From an uncultured Eubacteriales bacterium (GTDB taxonomy: Bacteria > Bacillota > Clostridia > Christensenellales > Aristaeellaceae): 64,000 nt of DNA. Every line of letters starts with the position of its first letter. The stretch's first letter is position 1. Both the position numbers and the translations under genes were made by a program. The notes beneath the pieces were generated by a model. That model was not told where the DNA came from. It was given only the letters and a program-made list of their open reading frames with translations, and did no database searches. This document shows, one piece after another, positions 51,157 to 61,509 of this stretch. The DNA lies in contig CADBCY010000005.1 in NCBI GenBank assembly GCA_902793325.1, forward strand, positions 1 through 64,000, in the 5' to 3' direction.

Positions 51157-52701
51157 ATGGCAAGCATACTGCTGGAAATGAAGAACATCACCAAGACCTT
51201 CCCCGGTGTAAAAGCCCTCGACAACGTCAATCTGCAGGTGGAGAAGGGAGAAATCCACGCGCTGGTGGGTGAAAACGGCGCCGGCAAATCCACGCTGATG
51301 AACGTGTTGAGCGGCATTTATCCCTATGGCACCTACACGGGCGACATCGTGTACGACGGGCAGGTCTGCAAGTTCTCAAACATCAAGGATTCCGAAAAGA
51401 AGGGCATCGTCATCATCCACCAGGAGCTGGCGCTGGTCCCTGAAATGACCATCGGCGAGAACATGTACCTGGGCAACGAGCGCGGCCACAAGTTTGCGAT
51501 CGACTGGAACATCACCTACGCCGAGGCGGACAAGTACCTGAAGATGGTGGGCCTGACGGAGAGCAGCAAGGTTCAGGTCAAGACCATCGGCACGGGCAAG
51601 CAGCAGCTGGTCGAGATCGCCAAGGCGCTCGCGAAGAACGCGCAACTGCTGATCCTGGACGAACCCACGTCTTCGCTGAACGAGGAAGATTCCCGCGCGC
51701 TGCTGGACCTGATGCTGGGCTTCAAGAAGCAGGGTATGACCATGATTATCATATCCCACAAGCTCAACGAGGTCGCCTACGTCGCGGACAAGATAACCGT
51801 CATCCGCGACGGCACCACCATCGAAACCATCGACAACCGCGGCCCCGAGCCGGTGAGCGAGGAGCGCATCATCAAGGGCATGGTCGGCCGCGAGATGACC
51901 AACCGCTTCCCCAAGCGCGAGGGCGTGAAGGTCGGCGACATCATGATGGAGGTATCGCACTGGACGGTGCACCATCCGCTGTACCCCGAGCGCAAGGTCG
52001 TGGACGACGTGTCCATCAACGTTAGAAAGGGCGAGGTCGTGGGCATCTACGGCCTGATGGGCGCCGGCCGCACGGAGCTGGCCATGTCCATCTTCGGCCA
52101 GAGCTATGGCGTCAACTTCTCCGGCGAACTGAAGATCGACGGCAAGCCGGTCAAGATGAAGAAGAGCGAGGCCGACGCCATCCGGCACAAGATCGCCTAC
52201 GTCACCGAGGACCGCAAGGGCAACGGCCTGGTGCTGAGCCAGTCCATCAAGGTGAACACCTCGCTGGCAAACCTGGACAGCATCGCCAGCCACACCGTCA
52301 TCGACCGCGACAAGGAATACGCCGTGGCCGAGGAGTACCGCGGCAAGCTGAGCATCAAGACCCCCTCGGTGGAGCAGCTCGTCGGCAACCTCTCCGGCGG
52401 CAACCAGCAGAAGGTGCTGCTGGCCAAGTGGATGTTCGCGGAGCCGGACATCATGATCCTCGACGAACCCACCCGCGGCATCGACGTGGGCGCCAAGTAC
52501 GAGATCTACTGCATCATCAACGACCTGGCGGCGGCGGGCAAGTGCGTCGTCATGATCTCCTCGGAGCTCCCCGAAGTGCTGGGCATGAGCGACCGCATTT
52601 ACATCATGAACGAGGGCAAGATGGTGGGCGAGATGAAGGCCAGCGAAGCGACGCAGGAAAACATCATGGCTGCCATACTTAAATCGGGAAGGGGTGCATG
52701 A
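51157..52701 (+). CDS. Sugar ABC transporter ATPase (MglA/XylG/GguA-like, two nucleotide-binding domains)
   Basis: This 514-residue protein has two fused ATPase halves. Half 1 has Walker [11 protein letters not shown]-loop [10 protein letters not shown], a degenerate signature [14 protein letters not shown], Walker [12 protein letters not shown]. Half 2 has the altered Walker [10 protein letters not shown], signature [15 protein letters not shown] and [12 protein letters not shown]. This is the CUT2 monosaccharide family, where half 2 is the weaker ATPase. It has a good GGAGGG ribosome site and its stop overlaps the next permease start. Confidence 0.96.
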   Translation: MASILLEMKNITKTFPGVKALDNVNLQVEKGEIHALVGENGAGKSTLMNVLSGIYPYGTYTGDIVYDGQVCKFSNIKDSEKKGIVIIHQELALVPEMTIGENMYLGNERGHKFAIDWNITYAEADKYLKMVGLTESSKVQVKTIGTGKQQLVEIAKALAKNAQLLILDEPTSSLNEEDSRALLDLMLGFKKQGMTMIIISHKLNEVAYVADKITVIRDGTTIETIDNRGPEPVSEERIIKGMVGREMTNRFPKREGVKVGDIMMEVSHWTVHHPLYPERKVVDDVSINVRKGEVVGIYGLMGAGRTELAMSIFGQSYGVNFSGELKIDGKPVKMKKSEADAIRHKIAYVTEDRKGNGLVLSQSIKVNTSLANLDSIASHTVIDRDKEYAVAEEYRGKLSIKTPSVEQLVGNLSGGNQQKVLLAKWMFAEPDIMILDEPTRGIDVGAKYEIYCIINDLAAAGKCVVMISSELPEVLGMSDRIYIMNEGKMVGEMKASEATQENIMAAILKSGRGA

Positions 52702-53885
52702 CGATGAAAGCGACCAAGATCACTTCCTTCATCCAGAAGTATACCATGGTGCTGGCCCTTGTCGTGGTGACCGCATTCTTCGCCATTCGCACGGGCGGCA
52801 AGACCCTGTTCCCCGGCAACATCAACAACCTGATCTCCCAGAACGGCTACGTGTTCGTACTGGCGTCCGGAATGCTGCTGTGCATCCTGACCGGCGGCAA
52901 CATCGACCTGTCCGTCGGCTCGGTGGTGTGCTTCACCGCCGCCATCGGCAGCGTGATGATGAAGGCCGGCGCCAACATGTGGGTCGCCACCCTGGCCATG
53001 CTGGCCATCGGCCTGGCCATCGGCACCTTCCAGGGCTTCTGGATCGCCAAGGTGCACGTGCCGCCCTTCATCGCGACGCTGGCCGGCATGTACGCCTTCC
53101 GCGGCTTCTCCAACGTGGTACTGCAGGGCTACCAGGTTTCCATCTCCAACGAGAGCTTCCTGAACATCTTCGGCGGCGGCGCGAACTGCTACGTGCCGGA
53201 CTTCATCGGCCAGATGATGGGCCGCGAGGGCAAGCCGAACGTCACCTGCCTGGTGGTGGGCATCATCGCGGTGGTCGTGTACCTGCTGCTGACCTTCCGC
53301 AAGATCTCGGTGCAGAAAAAGCTGGGCATCAGCCAGTCCGTGTACGGGCAGTTGATCACCGCGGCGCTCATCTCCATCGTGGTCGTGTGGCTGACCTGGA
53401 AGCTGGCCAACCACAAGGGCATCCCCACCGTGCTGATCTGGATTTGCCTGGTGGTGGGCATTTACAACTACGTGACCAACCGCACGGCCATCGGCCGCCA
53501 CCTGTACGCGGTGGGCGGCAACGAGAAGGCCACGGCGCTCTCCGGCGTCAACGCGCGCAACGTCTACTGGTTCGCCTATGCCAACATCGGCCTGCTGGCG
53601 GGCCTGGCGGGCGTGCTCACCGCCGCGCGCGCCAAGGGCATCGACCCCACCTACGGCGAAGGCTATGAGATGGACGCCATCGCGGCTTGCTTCATCGGCG
53701 GCGCCTCCGCCTACGGCGGCATCGGCAAGGTGTCCGGCATGATCATCGGCGCCACGCTGATGGGCGTCATCAACCAGGGCATGGGCATCATGGGCGTCGA
53801 CTCCAACTACCAGAAGGTCGTCAAGGGCATCGTGCTGCTGGTTGCGGTCATGTTCGACGTGTTGTCCAAGCGGCAAAAGCGCTAG
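52698..53885 (+). CDS. Sugar ABC transporter permease 1 (GguB/XylH-like)
   Basis: This 395-residue CUT2 permease has about ten helices with the family segments [38 protein letters not shown] and [20 protein letters not shown], and C-terminal [22 protein letters not shown]. The start at 52698 overlaps the ATPase stop (ATGA); ATG 52704 has better spacing to AAGGGG and is equally likely. It is followed by a paralogous permease, so the pore is probably a heterodimer. Confidence 0.92.
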   Translation: MTMKATKITSFIQKYTMVLALVVVTAFFAIRTGGKTLFPGNINNLISQNGYVFVLASGMLLCILTGGNIDLSVGSVVCFTAAIGSVMMKAGANMWVATLAMLAIGLAIGTFQGFWIAKVHVPPFIATLAGMYAFRGFSNVVLQGYQVSISNESFLNIFGGGANCYVPDFIGQMMGREGKPNVTCLVVGIIAVVVYLLLTFRKISVQKKLGISQSVYGQLITAALISIVVVWLTWKLANHKGIPTVLIWICLVVGIYNYVTNRTAIGRHLYAVGGNEKATALSGVNARNVYWFAYANIGLLAGLAGVLTAARAKGIDPTYGEGYEMDAIAACFIGGASAYGGIGKVSGMIIGATLMGVINQGMGIMGVDSNYQKVVKGIVLLVAVMFDVLSKRQKR

Positions 53886-53905
53886 TGCGGGGAGGATGAC
53901 AAACA

Positions 53906-55075
53906 ATGGATAAGAAAATCGTCATTTCAGCATTGAAAAAGAATGCCATGCTGGTCGTCCTGGTCCTCGTCTACCTGTTCTTTATGGTTCTGACGGGCGG
54001 AGGCATCTTCAAGCCTTCGAGCTTCAACGCGCTGATCACCCAGAACGCCTACGTGTACATCCTCGGCTGCGGCATGCTGATGTGCATGCTCACCGGCGGC
54101 AACATCGACCTGTCCTGCGGCGCGTTCGTGTGCCTGCTGGGCGCCCTGGGCGGCGTGATGATGGTCATTAAGGAGCTGAACACCGGCCTGTCCATCGTGC
54201 TGATGCTGCTCATCGCCATCGTGTACGGCTGCGGCCTGGGCTTCCTGATCGCCTACGTGAACGTTCCGCCGTGGATCGCGACGCTGGCCGGTTACCTGGC
54301 CTTCCGCGGCCTGGGCACCTCCATCCTGCGGAACAACTCCGTCACCGGCTCCATCGCGCCCTTCCCCCGTTCCTTCCTGGACATCTTCTCCGGCACGCTC
54401 TTCAAGTCGGCGGAGGGCACGATCAACATTCCATGCCTGATCGCGGGCATCGCGGCCGCGGCCATCGTGGTGCTGTCGGTGTTCTGGACCCGCAGCTCCC
54501 GGCTGAAGAAGGGCTATGAGGCGGATACCGTCGGCGCGGCGGCCGCCAAGGCCGGCATCGGCGCGGCGGCGATCCTGCTGGTCATGATCAAGCTGTCCCT
54601 GGCCGGCGGCATCCCGGTGGTGCTGCTCTGGGTCGCGGGCGTGGTGCTGATCTACAGCTTCATCACCAGCCGCACGACCATCGGCCGCCACTTCTACGTG
54701 GTGGGCGGCAACATGGAGGCGGCGCGCCTGTCCGGCGTGAACACCCGCCGCATCATGTTCATCGCCTACCTGAACATGGCCATCCTGACGGCCATCTCCG
54801 CCATGACGGTGCTCTCCCGCTTCACCGCGGCCAACGCGGACGCGGGCAAGAACTTCGAGATGGACGCCATCTCCGCCTGCGTGGTGGGCGGCGTGTCCGC
54901 CAGCGGCGGCGCGGGCTCCATACTGGGCATGGTCATCGGCGCGACGCTGATCGGCGTCATCAACCTGGGCATGTTCCAGATCAGCCTGGACGCCAACTAC
55001 CAGAAGGTCGTCAAGGGCTTCGTGCTGCTGGCAGCCGTGGTCTTTGACATCCTCTCCAAGAAGCGCGACACCTGA
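53906..55075 (+). CDS. Sugar ABC transporter permease 2, paralogue of permease 1
   Basis: This 389-residue CUT2 permease has the same elements as its neighbour ([76 protein letters not shown]), so the two genes are an old tandem duplication that has diverged throughout. Having two large permeases in one CUT2 operon is less common than a single gene. It begins after GGGGAGG, 20 bases after permease 1, and ends at a terminator. Confidence 0.93.
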   Translation: MDKKIVISALKKNAMLVVLVLVYLFFMVLTGGGIFKPSSFNALITQNAYVYILGCGMLMCMLTGGNIDLSCGAFVCLLGALGGVMMVIKELNTGLSIVLMLLIAIVYGCGLGFLIAYVNVPPWIATLAGYLAFRGLGTSILRNNSVTGSIAPFPRSFLDIFSGTLFKSAEGTINIPCLIAGIAAAAIVVLSVFWTRSSRLKKGYEADTVGAAAAKAGIGAAAILLVMIKLSLAGGIPVVLLWVAGVVLIYSFITSRTTIGRHFYVVGGNMEAARLSGVNTRRIMFIAYLNMAILTAISAMTVLSRFTAANADAGKNFEMDAISACVVGGVSASGGAGSILGMVIGATLIGVINLGMFQISLDANYQKVVKGFVLLAAVVFDILSKKRDT

Positions 55076-55103
55076 TCCCGTAGCGCTTCCGACCAACGCA
55101 AAG

Positions 55104-55130
55104 GGGCCGCCTCGTTGTGAGGCGGCCCTT
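55104..55130. terminator. Bidirectional terminator between the sugar transporter and ylmH
   Basis: gggccgcctc GTTGT gaggcggccc, a perfect 10-bp stem, between converging genes that end at 55075 and 55150. Confidence 0.85.
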
Positions 55131-55149
55131 CAGTTTATTGTCAGATGGA

Positions 55150-55902
55150 TCATCCCCTGTAGCGGAACGCGCTGACGACGCGGCGGCCGCGGCGGGATTC
55201 CCCCAGGAATTCCTCGACCCGGACGCGGCCCAGCCCCCGCGCGGAGATCAAATCGCCCTCCCGGAGCCGGGCGTCGGCGCGCAGGTTCGGCACGTGGTTG
55301 AGCTTCACCAGCCCGGCGGCGATCAGCCGCTGCGCCTCGGCGCGGGACAGCCGGCACGCCGCCGCCAGCACCGCGTCCAGGCGCTCGTTCTGCACCGTCA
55401 GGCGCAGGCGCTCCCCCTCCGGCGGCAGGATGTTCGGCGCGCCGGTCTCCACGCTGACCTTCACCGTCGCCCGCCCGGCGCTCGCCAGGTTGGCGCAGAT
55501 GTAGCCCGCCACGTCCGCCAGGCAGAACAGGTAGGCGCACGGCGCGCCGTCGCGCGCGCCCGGCGCGATGTCCCCGAGCGTCTCCCGCTCGAGGCCCAGG
55601 CCCATCGCCGCACCGAGCAGGTCGCGGTGGCCCGGGTGGTTGAAGCGGTCGTTCCAGTCGATGCGCAGCACCGCCAGCGGATAGTCCTCCGGCGCGGGCG
55701 GTTCGTCCGCGTAGAAGGCCGCCACCCGGCGCTCGGCCTCCTCAAAGCCGCCGTAGAACGCCGCGTGCGCGCCCGCCCGGTTCGCCGCGCCCCGGGCCGC
55801 GTCCAGCATGGAGGGCTCCAGAAAGCGCGTGAACGCCGGGCCGCCCGTGTACGCCGCCCGCAGCGCCAACTCCTCCAGGCGCTTCTGCTCCGGCGCGATC
55901 AC
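55150..55902 (-). CDS. ylmH: YlmH-like RNA-binding protein with S4 domain
   Basis: This 250-residue protein has a divergent N-terminal domain and a C-terminal S4 RNA-binding domain (about 170-250: NERLDAVLAAACRLSRAEAQRLIAAGLVKLNH). YlmH binds the large ribosomal subunit in Bacillus and is encoded near yggT and division genes. It starts at GTG 55902, overlapping the yggT stop (GTGA), proof of coupling. The N-terminal 14-residue extension in a longer ORF is not likely to be translated. Confidence 0.88.
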   Translation of the reverse strand: MIAPEQKRLEELALRAAYTGGPAFTRFLEPSMLDAARGAANRAGAHAAFYGGFEEAERRVAAFYADEPPAPEDYPLAVLRIDWNDRFNHPGHRDLLGAAMGLGLERETLGDIAPGARDGAPCAYLFCLADVAGYICANLASAGRATVKVSVETGAPNILPPEGERLRLTVQNERLDAVLAAACRLSRAEAQRLIAAGLVKLNHVPNLRADARLREGDLISARGLGRVRVEEFLGESRRGRRVVSAFRYRG

Positions 55903-56195
55903 CGGTACAGGCCCCGGGCGATCAGGCTGTACAGCACCCACCACAGCCTGCGCAGGATGCGGAAGCCGATCAGCGCGAACCAGCAGGTGAAGTCGATCGG
56001 CGCGTTGAAGTAGCGCATCACCGCCAGCGACAGCTTTTGGAACGGCGACACGAAGGGCTGTATAAACCGGCGCAGCCAGTAGAACGCCTGGAAGTTGGGC
56101 CGAAACCAGCTCAGGATGCAGTAGACGAGTATTGCCGTGGAGATGAGCTGGATGAACAGGTCCCCGGCGTAGAATACCTCGTAGAGTCCCCTCAC
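55899..56195 (-). CDS. YggT-family membrane protein
   Basis: This 98-residue protein has two membrane helices with the family motif VYCILSWFRPNF and RFIQPFVSPFQ, normal length for Gram-positive YggT. It sits before ylmH as in the ylmD-sepF-yggT-ylmH division cluster of Firmicutes, but here sepF and divIVA are not nearby and proA is the upstream gene. It starts with GTG 56195 after GGAGGAG. Confidence 0.88.
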   Translation of the reverse strand: MRGLYEVFYAGDLFIQLISTAILVYCILSWFRPNFQAFYWLRRFIQPFVSPFQKLSLAVMRYFNAPIDFTCWFALIGFRILRRLWWVLYSLIARGLYR

Positions 56196-56211
56196 GGTCG
56201 ATCTCCTCCCC

Positions 56212-57468
56212 TCATCGGACCTGTCCGTCGCCCTTGACCACGTACTTGCAGGTGGTCAGCTCCTCCAGCCCCATCGGGCCGCGGGCGTGGAGCTTCTGGG
56301 TGGAAATGCCCATCTCGCAGCCCAGGCCGAACTCGCCGCCATCGGTGAAGCGCGTCGAGCAGTTCAGGTACACCGCGGCGCTGTCCACGCTCCGCGCGAA
56401 GCGCTCCAGCACGGCCGGGTCGCGGGACACCACCGCTTCGCTGTGGCCGGTGGAGTGCGCCGCGATGTGCCGGATGGCCGCGTCCGCGTCCTTCACCACG
56501 GCCACCGCCAGGATGTAGTCCAGGAACTCCGTGTCGAAGTCCCGCTCCCCCGCCGGCGTGCCGGGGATGATCTCCGCCGCGCGCGCGTCCAGCCGCAGCT
56601 CCACGGGCGTCAGGCCCTTCGCGGCGCGGTCGTCCACCAGGCGCCGGCGCAGCTTCGGCAGGAACTCCGCCGCGACGGCCTCGTGCACCAGCAGCACCTC
56701 CTCGGCGTTGCACACCGAGGGCCGGCTGGTCTTGGCGTTGTCGATGATGTCCAGCGCCATGTCCTGGTCGGCGGCGGCGTCCACGTACACATGGCAGATG
56801 CCCGTGCCCGTCTGGATGCAGGGCACCCGCGCGTTCTCCGTGCAGGTGCGGATCAGCCCCGCGCCGCCGCGGGGGATCAGCAGGTCCACCAGCCCCACGG
56901 CGGTCATCAGCTCCGTCGCGCTCTGGCGGGTGGTGTCCTGCACCAGTTGCACCAGCGCCGCGGGCAGGCCGACGCGCTCCAGGCCCTTCTGCATGGCCGA
57001 GACGATGGCGTTGGCCGAGCGGAAGGCCTCCTTGCCGCCGCGCAGCACGCAGGCGCTCCCGGCCTTCAGCGCCAGCGCCGCGGCGTCGCTGGTGACGTTC
57101 GGCCGGCTCTCGTAGATGATGGCGATGACGCCCATGGCCACGCGCGTCTTTTCGATCACCAGGCCGTTGGGGCGCACCGTGCGGGTGACCACCGCGCCGA
57201 CGGGGTCGGGCAGCGCGATGAGCTGGCGAATGCCCTCCGCCATGCCCGCCACGCGCTCGGGGGTGAGCCGCAGCCGGTCCAGCATCACGGGGCTGATGCG
57301 GCCCTTCGCCGCCTCCATGTCCGCCGCGTTCGCCGCCAGGATCTCCGCCTCCTGCGCCAGCAGCGCCGCCGCCATGGCGTCCAGCGCCGCGTTCTTCTTC
57401 GCGGTATCCGCGTCCTGCAGCGCGGGCCAGGCCGCGCGGGCCGCCCGCAGAATCTCCATCGTCGTCAT
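56212..57468 (-). CDS. proA: Gamma-glutamyl phosphate reductase
   Basis: This 418-residue enzyme reduces gamma-glutamyl phosphate to glutamate semialdehyde in proline synthesis. The aldehyde-dehydrogenase-like fold shows the catalytic C253 in PSVCNAEEVLL, the NADPH-binding GRGGAGLI segment written as IPRGGAGLI, and family stretches IYESRPNVTSDAA and GPMGLEELTT. Length is normal. It overlaps proB by four bases (ATGA) and precedes yggT by 16 bases. Confidence 0.96.
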   Translation of the reverse strand: MTTMEILRAARAAWPALQDADTAKKNAALDAMAAALLAQEAEILAANAADMEAAKGRISPVMLDRLRLTPERVAGMAEGIRQLIALPDPVGAVVTRTVRPNGLVIEKTRVAMGVIAIIYESRPNVTSDAAALALKAGSACVLRGGKEAFRSANAIVSAMQKGLERVGLPAALVQLVQDTTRQSATELMTAVGLVDLLIPRGGAGLIRTCTENARVPCIQTGTGICHVYVDAAADQDMALDIIDNAKTSRPSVCNAEEVLLVHEAVAAEFLPKLRRRLVDDRAAKGLTPVELRLDARAAEIIPGTPAGERDFDTEFLDYILAVAVVKDADAAIRHIAAHSTGHSEAVVSRDPAVLERFARSVDSAAVYLNCSTRFTDGGEFGLGCEMGISTQKLHARGPMGLEELTTCKYVVKGDGQVR

Positions 57469-58244
57469 GACCGTGCCTTCCTTTCCCCGATGAAGCGCGT
57501 GCCCACCGGCTTGCCGTCCAGTATGTCGTAGAGCAGGGCGGGGTTCTCGCCGTTGGCGATCACCATGTCGATGCCCGCCGCCCCGGCGATGCCCGCCGCG
57601 CGCAGCTTGGTCACCATGCCGCCGGTGCCGAGCGACGAGCCGTGCCCGCCCGCCAGGGCCTCGATCTCGGGCGTGACGGCCTCCACCACCGGGATGAGCT
57701 CGGCGCCCTCGCCCTTCTTCGGGTCGGCGGTGTACAGGCCGTCGATGTCGCTGAGCAGCACCAGCAAGTCCGCCTTCACCGTGCGGGCCACGATGGCGGA
57801 CAGCGTGTCGTTGTCGCCGATCACGATCTCGTCCGTGGCGATGGTGTCGTTCTCGTTGATGACCGGCAGCGCACCCAGCTCCAGCAGGCGATACAGCGTG
57901 TTGTGGAAGTGGGCGCGGCGGGCGTCGTCCTCCACGTCGTCGCCGGTCACCAACAGCTGCGCCACGGTGTGGTTGTACTCGCCGAACAGCCGGTCGTAGG
58001 TGTACATCAGCTCGCACTGGCCCACGGCCGCGGCGGCCTGCTTGGTGGGGATGTCCGTGGGCCGCTCCTTCAGGCTCAGCTTGCCCACGCCCATGCCGAT
58101 GGCGCCCGAGGACACCAGGATCACCTCGTGCCCGGCGTTCTTCACGTCGCTGAGCACCTTGCACAGCGCCTCCACGCGGCGGATGTTCATGCGCCCCGTG
58201 GGGTGGGACAGGGTGGACGTGCCCACCTTGACGACGATTCTCAT
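57465..58244 (-). CDS. proB: Glutamate 5-kinase, short form without PUA domain
   Basis: This 259-residue amino-acid kinase phosphorylates glutamate. It has VVKVGTSTLSH, LVSSGAIGMG, INENDTI and GDNDTLSAIVA, and the ATP-binding GTGGMVTKLRAA. The C-terminal PUA domain found in E. coli ProB (367 residues) is absent, as in many Clostridia. It is cotranscribed with proA and lies 36 bases after the DUF3592 gene. Confidence 0.96.
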   Translation of the reverse strand: MRIVVKVGTSTLSHPTGRMNIRRVEALCKVLSDVKNAGHEVILVSSGAIGMGVGKLSLKERPTDIPTKQAAAAVGQCELMYTYDRLFGEYNHTVAQLLVTGDDVEDDARRAHFHNTLYRLLELGALPVINENDTIATDEIVIGDNDTLSAIVARTVKADLLVLLSDIDGLYTADPKKGEGAELIPVVEAVTPEIEALAGGHGSSLGTGGMVTKLRAAGIAGAAGIDMVIANGENPALLYDILDGKPVGTRFIGERKARS

Positions 58245-58280
58245 GGGGAAATCACCTCGTATTCTGTCGATCGGAAACCC

Positions 58281-58766
58281 TTACCGCCTGAGCCACCGGT
58301 ACCGCGCCAGCCACTGAACCCGCGGGCTCGTCAGCGTCACGATCGCCACCGCGATCAGGGCGACGGCCAGGCAGCCCGCGCCCACGGCGGTAAACACCCG
58401 GAAGAGCGTCCGGGCTTCCTCCTCGCCCGCCACGCGAAAGGCGGCGGGGTCGTCGGGGTCGTAGAGCACGGTCACCCGCTGGCCCTCGTAGTACTTCTTG
58501 CGCGAGACGCTGTCTGCGGCCTCCAGGCTGATCCTGCGGCCCTCGTAGTCGAACTCCACCAGCGGGCGCCAACTGACGGACGACCCGCTCGAAGAATGAC
58601 TCTCGTGGCGCACCATCTCCAGCACGACGCCGTCGGTCCGGGCGCGCAGGCGCTCCTCACGGCGCGTCCAGGCGCGGCGCATCGCGAGCCCGATCGCCAG
58701 AAAGACAATGCCGATCAGCGCCCATACGCCGCCGAAGATAGCGGCGAATATCCAGCGATCCGACAC
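58281..58766 (-). CDS. DUF3592-family membrane protein
   Basis: This 161-residue protein has two membrane helices (about 7-28 and 125-148) flanking an extracytoplasmic beta-rich domain (GVVLEMVRHESH, WRPLVEFDYEGRRISLEAADSVSRKKYYEGQRVTVLYDPDDPAAFRV), the pattern of DUF3592 proteins of unknown function. It starts with GTG 58766 after GAGGAGGG. A TATAAT at 58793-58788 (minus strand) is a probable -10. It leads the proBA-yggT-ylmH operon, but no functional link is evident. Confidence 0.72.
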   Translation of the reverse strand: MSDRWIFAAIFGGVWALIGIVFLAIGLAMRRAWTRREERLRARTDGVVLEMVRHESHSSSGSSVSWRPLVEFDYEGRRISLEAADSVSRKKYYEGQRVTVLYDPDDPAAFRVAGEEEARTLFRVFTAVGAGCLAVALIAVAIVTLTSPRVQWLARYRWLRR

Positions 58767-58836
58767 GAAGCATCCCTCCTCAACACCATTATAACGGACT
58801 TGTCAACGATTCACCATACCCTGGGGGAGAGATAAT

Positions 58837-58865
58837 TTGTATTTTCCCGTAAAATCTGCTATAAT
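58837..58865 (+). promoter_or_regulatory. Promoter of the polA operon
   Basis: TTGTAT (58837-58842), 17 bases, TATAAT (58860-58865). Confidence 0.8.
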
Positions 58866-58929
58866 AAAATGGATTTGAAATGTCCTGCCGTGGGAATCGC
58901 CCCGGCGCGGACAGGACGGGAGGTCGCCC

Positions 58930-61509
58930 ATGACCGGGAAGATCGTGATACTGGATGGCTACAGCCTGATGTACCGGGCCTATCACGCCCTGCAGACGCC
59001 CATGAACGCCCCGGACGGCACCCCCACCAACGCCGTGCACGGCTTCGTGATGATGCTGCTGAAGGTGGTGGAGGACGAGCGCCCCGACGCCCTGGCCGTG
59101 GCCTTCGACCTGCACGCGCCGACCTTCCGGCACAGGATGTACGACGCCTACAAAGGCACGCGCAAGCCCATGCCCGACGAGCTGCGGGCGCAGGACCCCA
59201 TCATCCGCGAGCTGATCGGCCAGATGGAAATTCCCATCCTGGAGCTGGAGGGCTACGAGGCCGACGACATCATGGGCACGGTGTCCCGCTACTGCGAGGA
59301 GCACGACCTGGACGCGCTGCTGGTCACCGGCGACCGCGATTCGTTCCAGCTCTCCGGCCCGCGCACCACGATCCTGTACACCAAGAAGGGCATCACCGAC
59401 ACGGTTCGGGTCACGCCCGCATACATTGAGGAGACCTATGGCCTCGCCCCGGCGCAGTTGATCGACGTGAAGAGCCTGATGGGCGACGCCAGCGACAACA
59501 TCCCCGGCGTGCCCGGCGTGGGCGAAAAGACGGCCCTGCGGCTGGTGCAGCAGTACGGCAGCCTGGCCGCGGTGCTGGACCGGGCGGACGCCGAGCAGAA
59601 GGGCAAGCTGCGCGAGCGCCTGCTGGAGCACCGCGATCTGGCGGAGCTCAGCCACGCGCTGGCGACGATCGACCGGCAGATCCCGCTGGACGTGGACCCG
59701 GACGCCTGGAAGCTGGGCAACCTCGCCGCGGCGCTCCCCCGCCTGCGGGAGCTCCGTATGAACGCCGCGGCCCGGCGGCTCGCGGACGTGGCGCGGGCGT
59801 GCGTGCCCCCGGAGCTGCTGGCCGCCCATGCCGCCGACGCGCCGTCGGAGGCGCTGCCCCCGGTGGAGGCGCTGCCCGACCTCGCCGCCCTGTCGGCGCG
59901 AATCGCGGACATCGCCGGCGGCGCGGCCTGGGTGTCCCTCTGCCTGGGCGCGGACTTCACGCTGGCCACCGACGCCGCGCGGCTGAGCCTGCCCCTGGGC
60001 GGCGACCTGCTGTCCCCCGGCGTCAGCGAGGAGGACGCGCTGGCGGCGGCGCGGCCCCTGCTGGAAAAGGACATCCCCACCTTCCTGTGGAACCTGAAGG
60101 CGCTGCCGATGCCGCTCGAGGACATCCGCGGGGAGATCGTGGACGTCATGCTGGCCGCCTACGCGCTGAACCCGCAGCGGCCCGGCTTCGACGCGGAATC
60201 GCTGTGCGCGCAGGAGGGCGTCGAGGGCTTCCGGGAGCACCCCGCCACGGCCGTGCGCCGGCTGGCGACGGCGCAGCGCGCCCAATTGAAGGAGAACGAC
60301 CTGGACGGCGTGTACCGCGACATCGAGCTGCCGCTGGCCTATGTGCTGCGCCGCATGGAGCGCGAGGGCTTCCTGGTGGACGCCGACGTGCTGCGGTCGC
60401 TGGGCGACACCTTCCGCGCGCGCATCGCCGAGCTGGTGGACGAAATCGACGCCATGGCCGGGGAGAAGATCAACCTCAACTCCCCCAAGCAGTTGGGCGA
60501 GCTGCTGTTCGTCAAGCTGGGCATCCCCTCGCCCAGGAAGAAGATCTCCACCAACGCCGAGGTGCTGGAGTCCCTCGCGGACGAATACCCCATCTGCGGC
60601 AAGGTGCTGGAATACCGCAAGTACCAGAAGCTGGAGAGCACCTACATCGACGCGCTCATCCCCATGCGGGATGAAAACGGGCGCATCCACACGCGCTTCG
60701 ACCCGGTGGGCACGGCCACGGGTCGCATCAGCTCCGCCGAGCCGAACCTGCAGAACATCCCCGTGCGCACGGAGCTGGGCAAGGCCATCCGCGGCGCGTT
60801 CGTGGCGCGGCCGGGCTGGCTGCTGGTGGACGCGGACTACAGCCAGATCGAGCTGAGGGTGCTGGCCCACATGGCCGGCGACGCGACCATGATCCACGCC
60901 TTCCGCGAGAACCAGGACATCCACGCCCGCACGGCGGCGGAGGTCTACGGCGTGCCGCTGGACCAGGTCACCGGGCAGATGCGCTCGGCGTGCAAGGCCG
61001 TGAACTTCGGCATCGTGTACGGCATCTCCGACTTCACGCTGGCGCGGAACATCGGCGTCAGCCGCTTCGAGGCCCGGGACTTCATCGACCGCTACTTCGA
61101 TCGCTACCCCGGCGTGAAGCGCTACATGGACGACGCCGTGGCGAAGGGCAAGGCCCAGGGCTACGTCACCACGCTGATGCACCGGCGGCGCTACCTGCCG
61201 GAGCTCAGCAGCAGCAACTACAACATGCGCGCCTTCGGCGAGCGCTGCGCCATGAACAGCCCCATCCAGGGCACCGCGGCGGACATCATCAAGCTGGCGA
61301 TGATCGCCGTGGACCGCGCCCTGCGCGACGAGGGGCTGGCGGCGAAGCTGATCCTGCAGGTGCACGACGAGCTGATCGTGGAGGCGCCCGAGGCCGAAGC
61401 GGAGGCCGTCGTCGCGCTGCTGAAGCGCTGCATGGAGCACATCGTGACGCTGGACGTGCCGCTGCGCGCGGACGTTTCCATCGGGAGGGATTGGCGTGCC
61501 TGCAAATAA
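58930..61509 (+). CDS. polA: DNA polymerase I
   Basis: This 859-residue enzyme has a 5'-3' exonuclease domain (1-~290: DGYSLMYRAYHAL, ITGDRDSFQL, GDASDNIPGVPGVGEKTA), a middle domain where the D-x-E, N-x3-D and Y-x3-D proofreading residues are not visible (so proofreading is probably lost, as in many Firmicutes), and the polymerase domain with motif A DADYSQIELRVLAH, motif B KAVNFGIVYG and motif C QVHDELI. ATG 58930 follows GGGAGGT. It overlaps coaE by 14 bases. Confidence 0.97.
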   Translation: MTGKIVILDGYSLMYRAYHALQTPMNAPDGTPTNAVHGFVMMLLKVVEDERPDALAVAFDLHAPTFRHRMYDAYKGTRKPMPDELRAQDPIIRELIGQMEIPILELEGYEADDIMGTVSRYCEEHDLDALLVTGDRDSFQLSGPRTTILYTKKGITDTVRVTPAYIEETYGLAPAQLIDVKSLMGDASDNIPGVPGVGEKTALRLVQQYGSLAAVLDRADAEQKGKLRERLLEHRDLAELSHALATIDRQIPLDVDPDAWKLGNLAAALPRLRELRMNAAARRLADVARACVPPELLAAHAADAPSEALPPVEALPDLAALSARIADIAGGAAWVSLCLGADFTLATDAARLSLPLGGDLLSPGVSEEDALAAARPLLEKDIPTFLWNLKALPMPLEDIRGEIVDVMLAAYALNPQRPGFDAESLCAQEGVEGFREHPATAVRRLATAQRAQLKENDLDGVYRDIELPLAYVLRRMEREGFLVDADVLRSLGDTFRARIAELVDEIDAMAGEKINLNSPKQLGELLFVKLGIPSPRKKISTNAEVLESLADEYPICGKVLEYRKYQKLESTYIDALIPMRDENGRIHTRFDPVGTATGRISSAEPNLQNIPVRTELGKAIRGAFVARPGWLLVDADYSQIELRVLAHMAGDATMIHAFRENQDIHARTAAEVYGVPLDQVTGQMRSACKAVNFGIVYGISDFTLARNIGVSRFEARDFIDRYFDRYPGVKRYMDDAVAKGKAQGYVTTLMHRRRYLPELSSSNYNMRAFGERCAMNSPIQGTAADIIKLAMIAVDRALRDEGLAAKLILQVHDELIVEAPEAEAEAVVALLKRCMEHIVTLDVPLRADVSIGRDWRACK

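Noticed and set aside
58786-58806. TTGACA and TATAAT close together upstream of the DUF3592 gene (minus strand)
   Set aside because: The spacing is only seven bases, so they cannot be one promoter. TATAAT may still be a -10 with a weaker -35.
58789-61440. 883-codon minus-strand ORF opposite polA
   Set aside because: Antisense to the complete, motif-rich polA; Val/Ala/His/Arg-rich with no domain.
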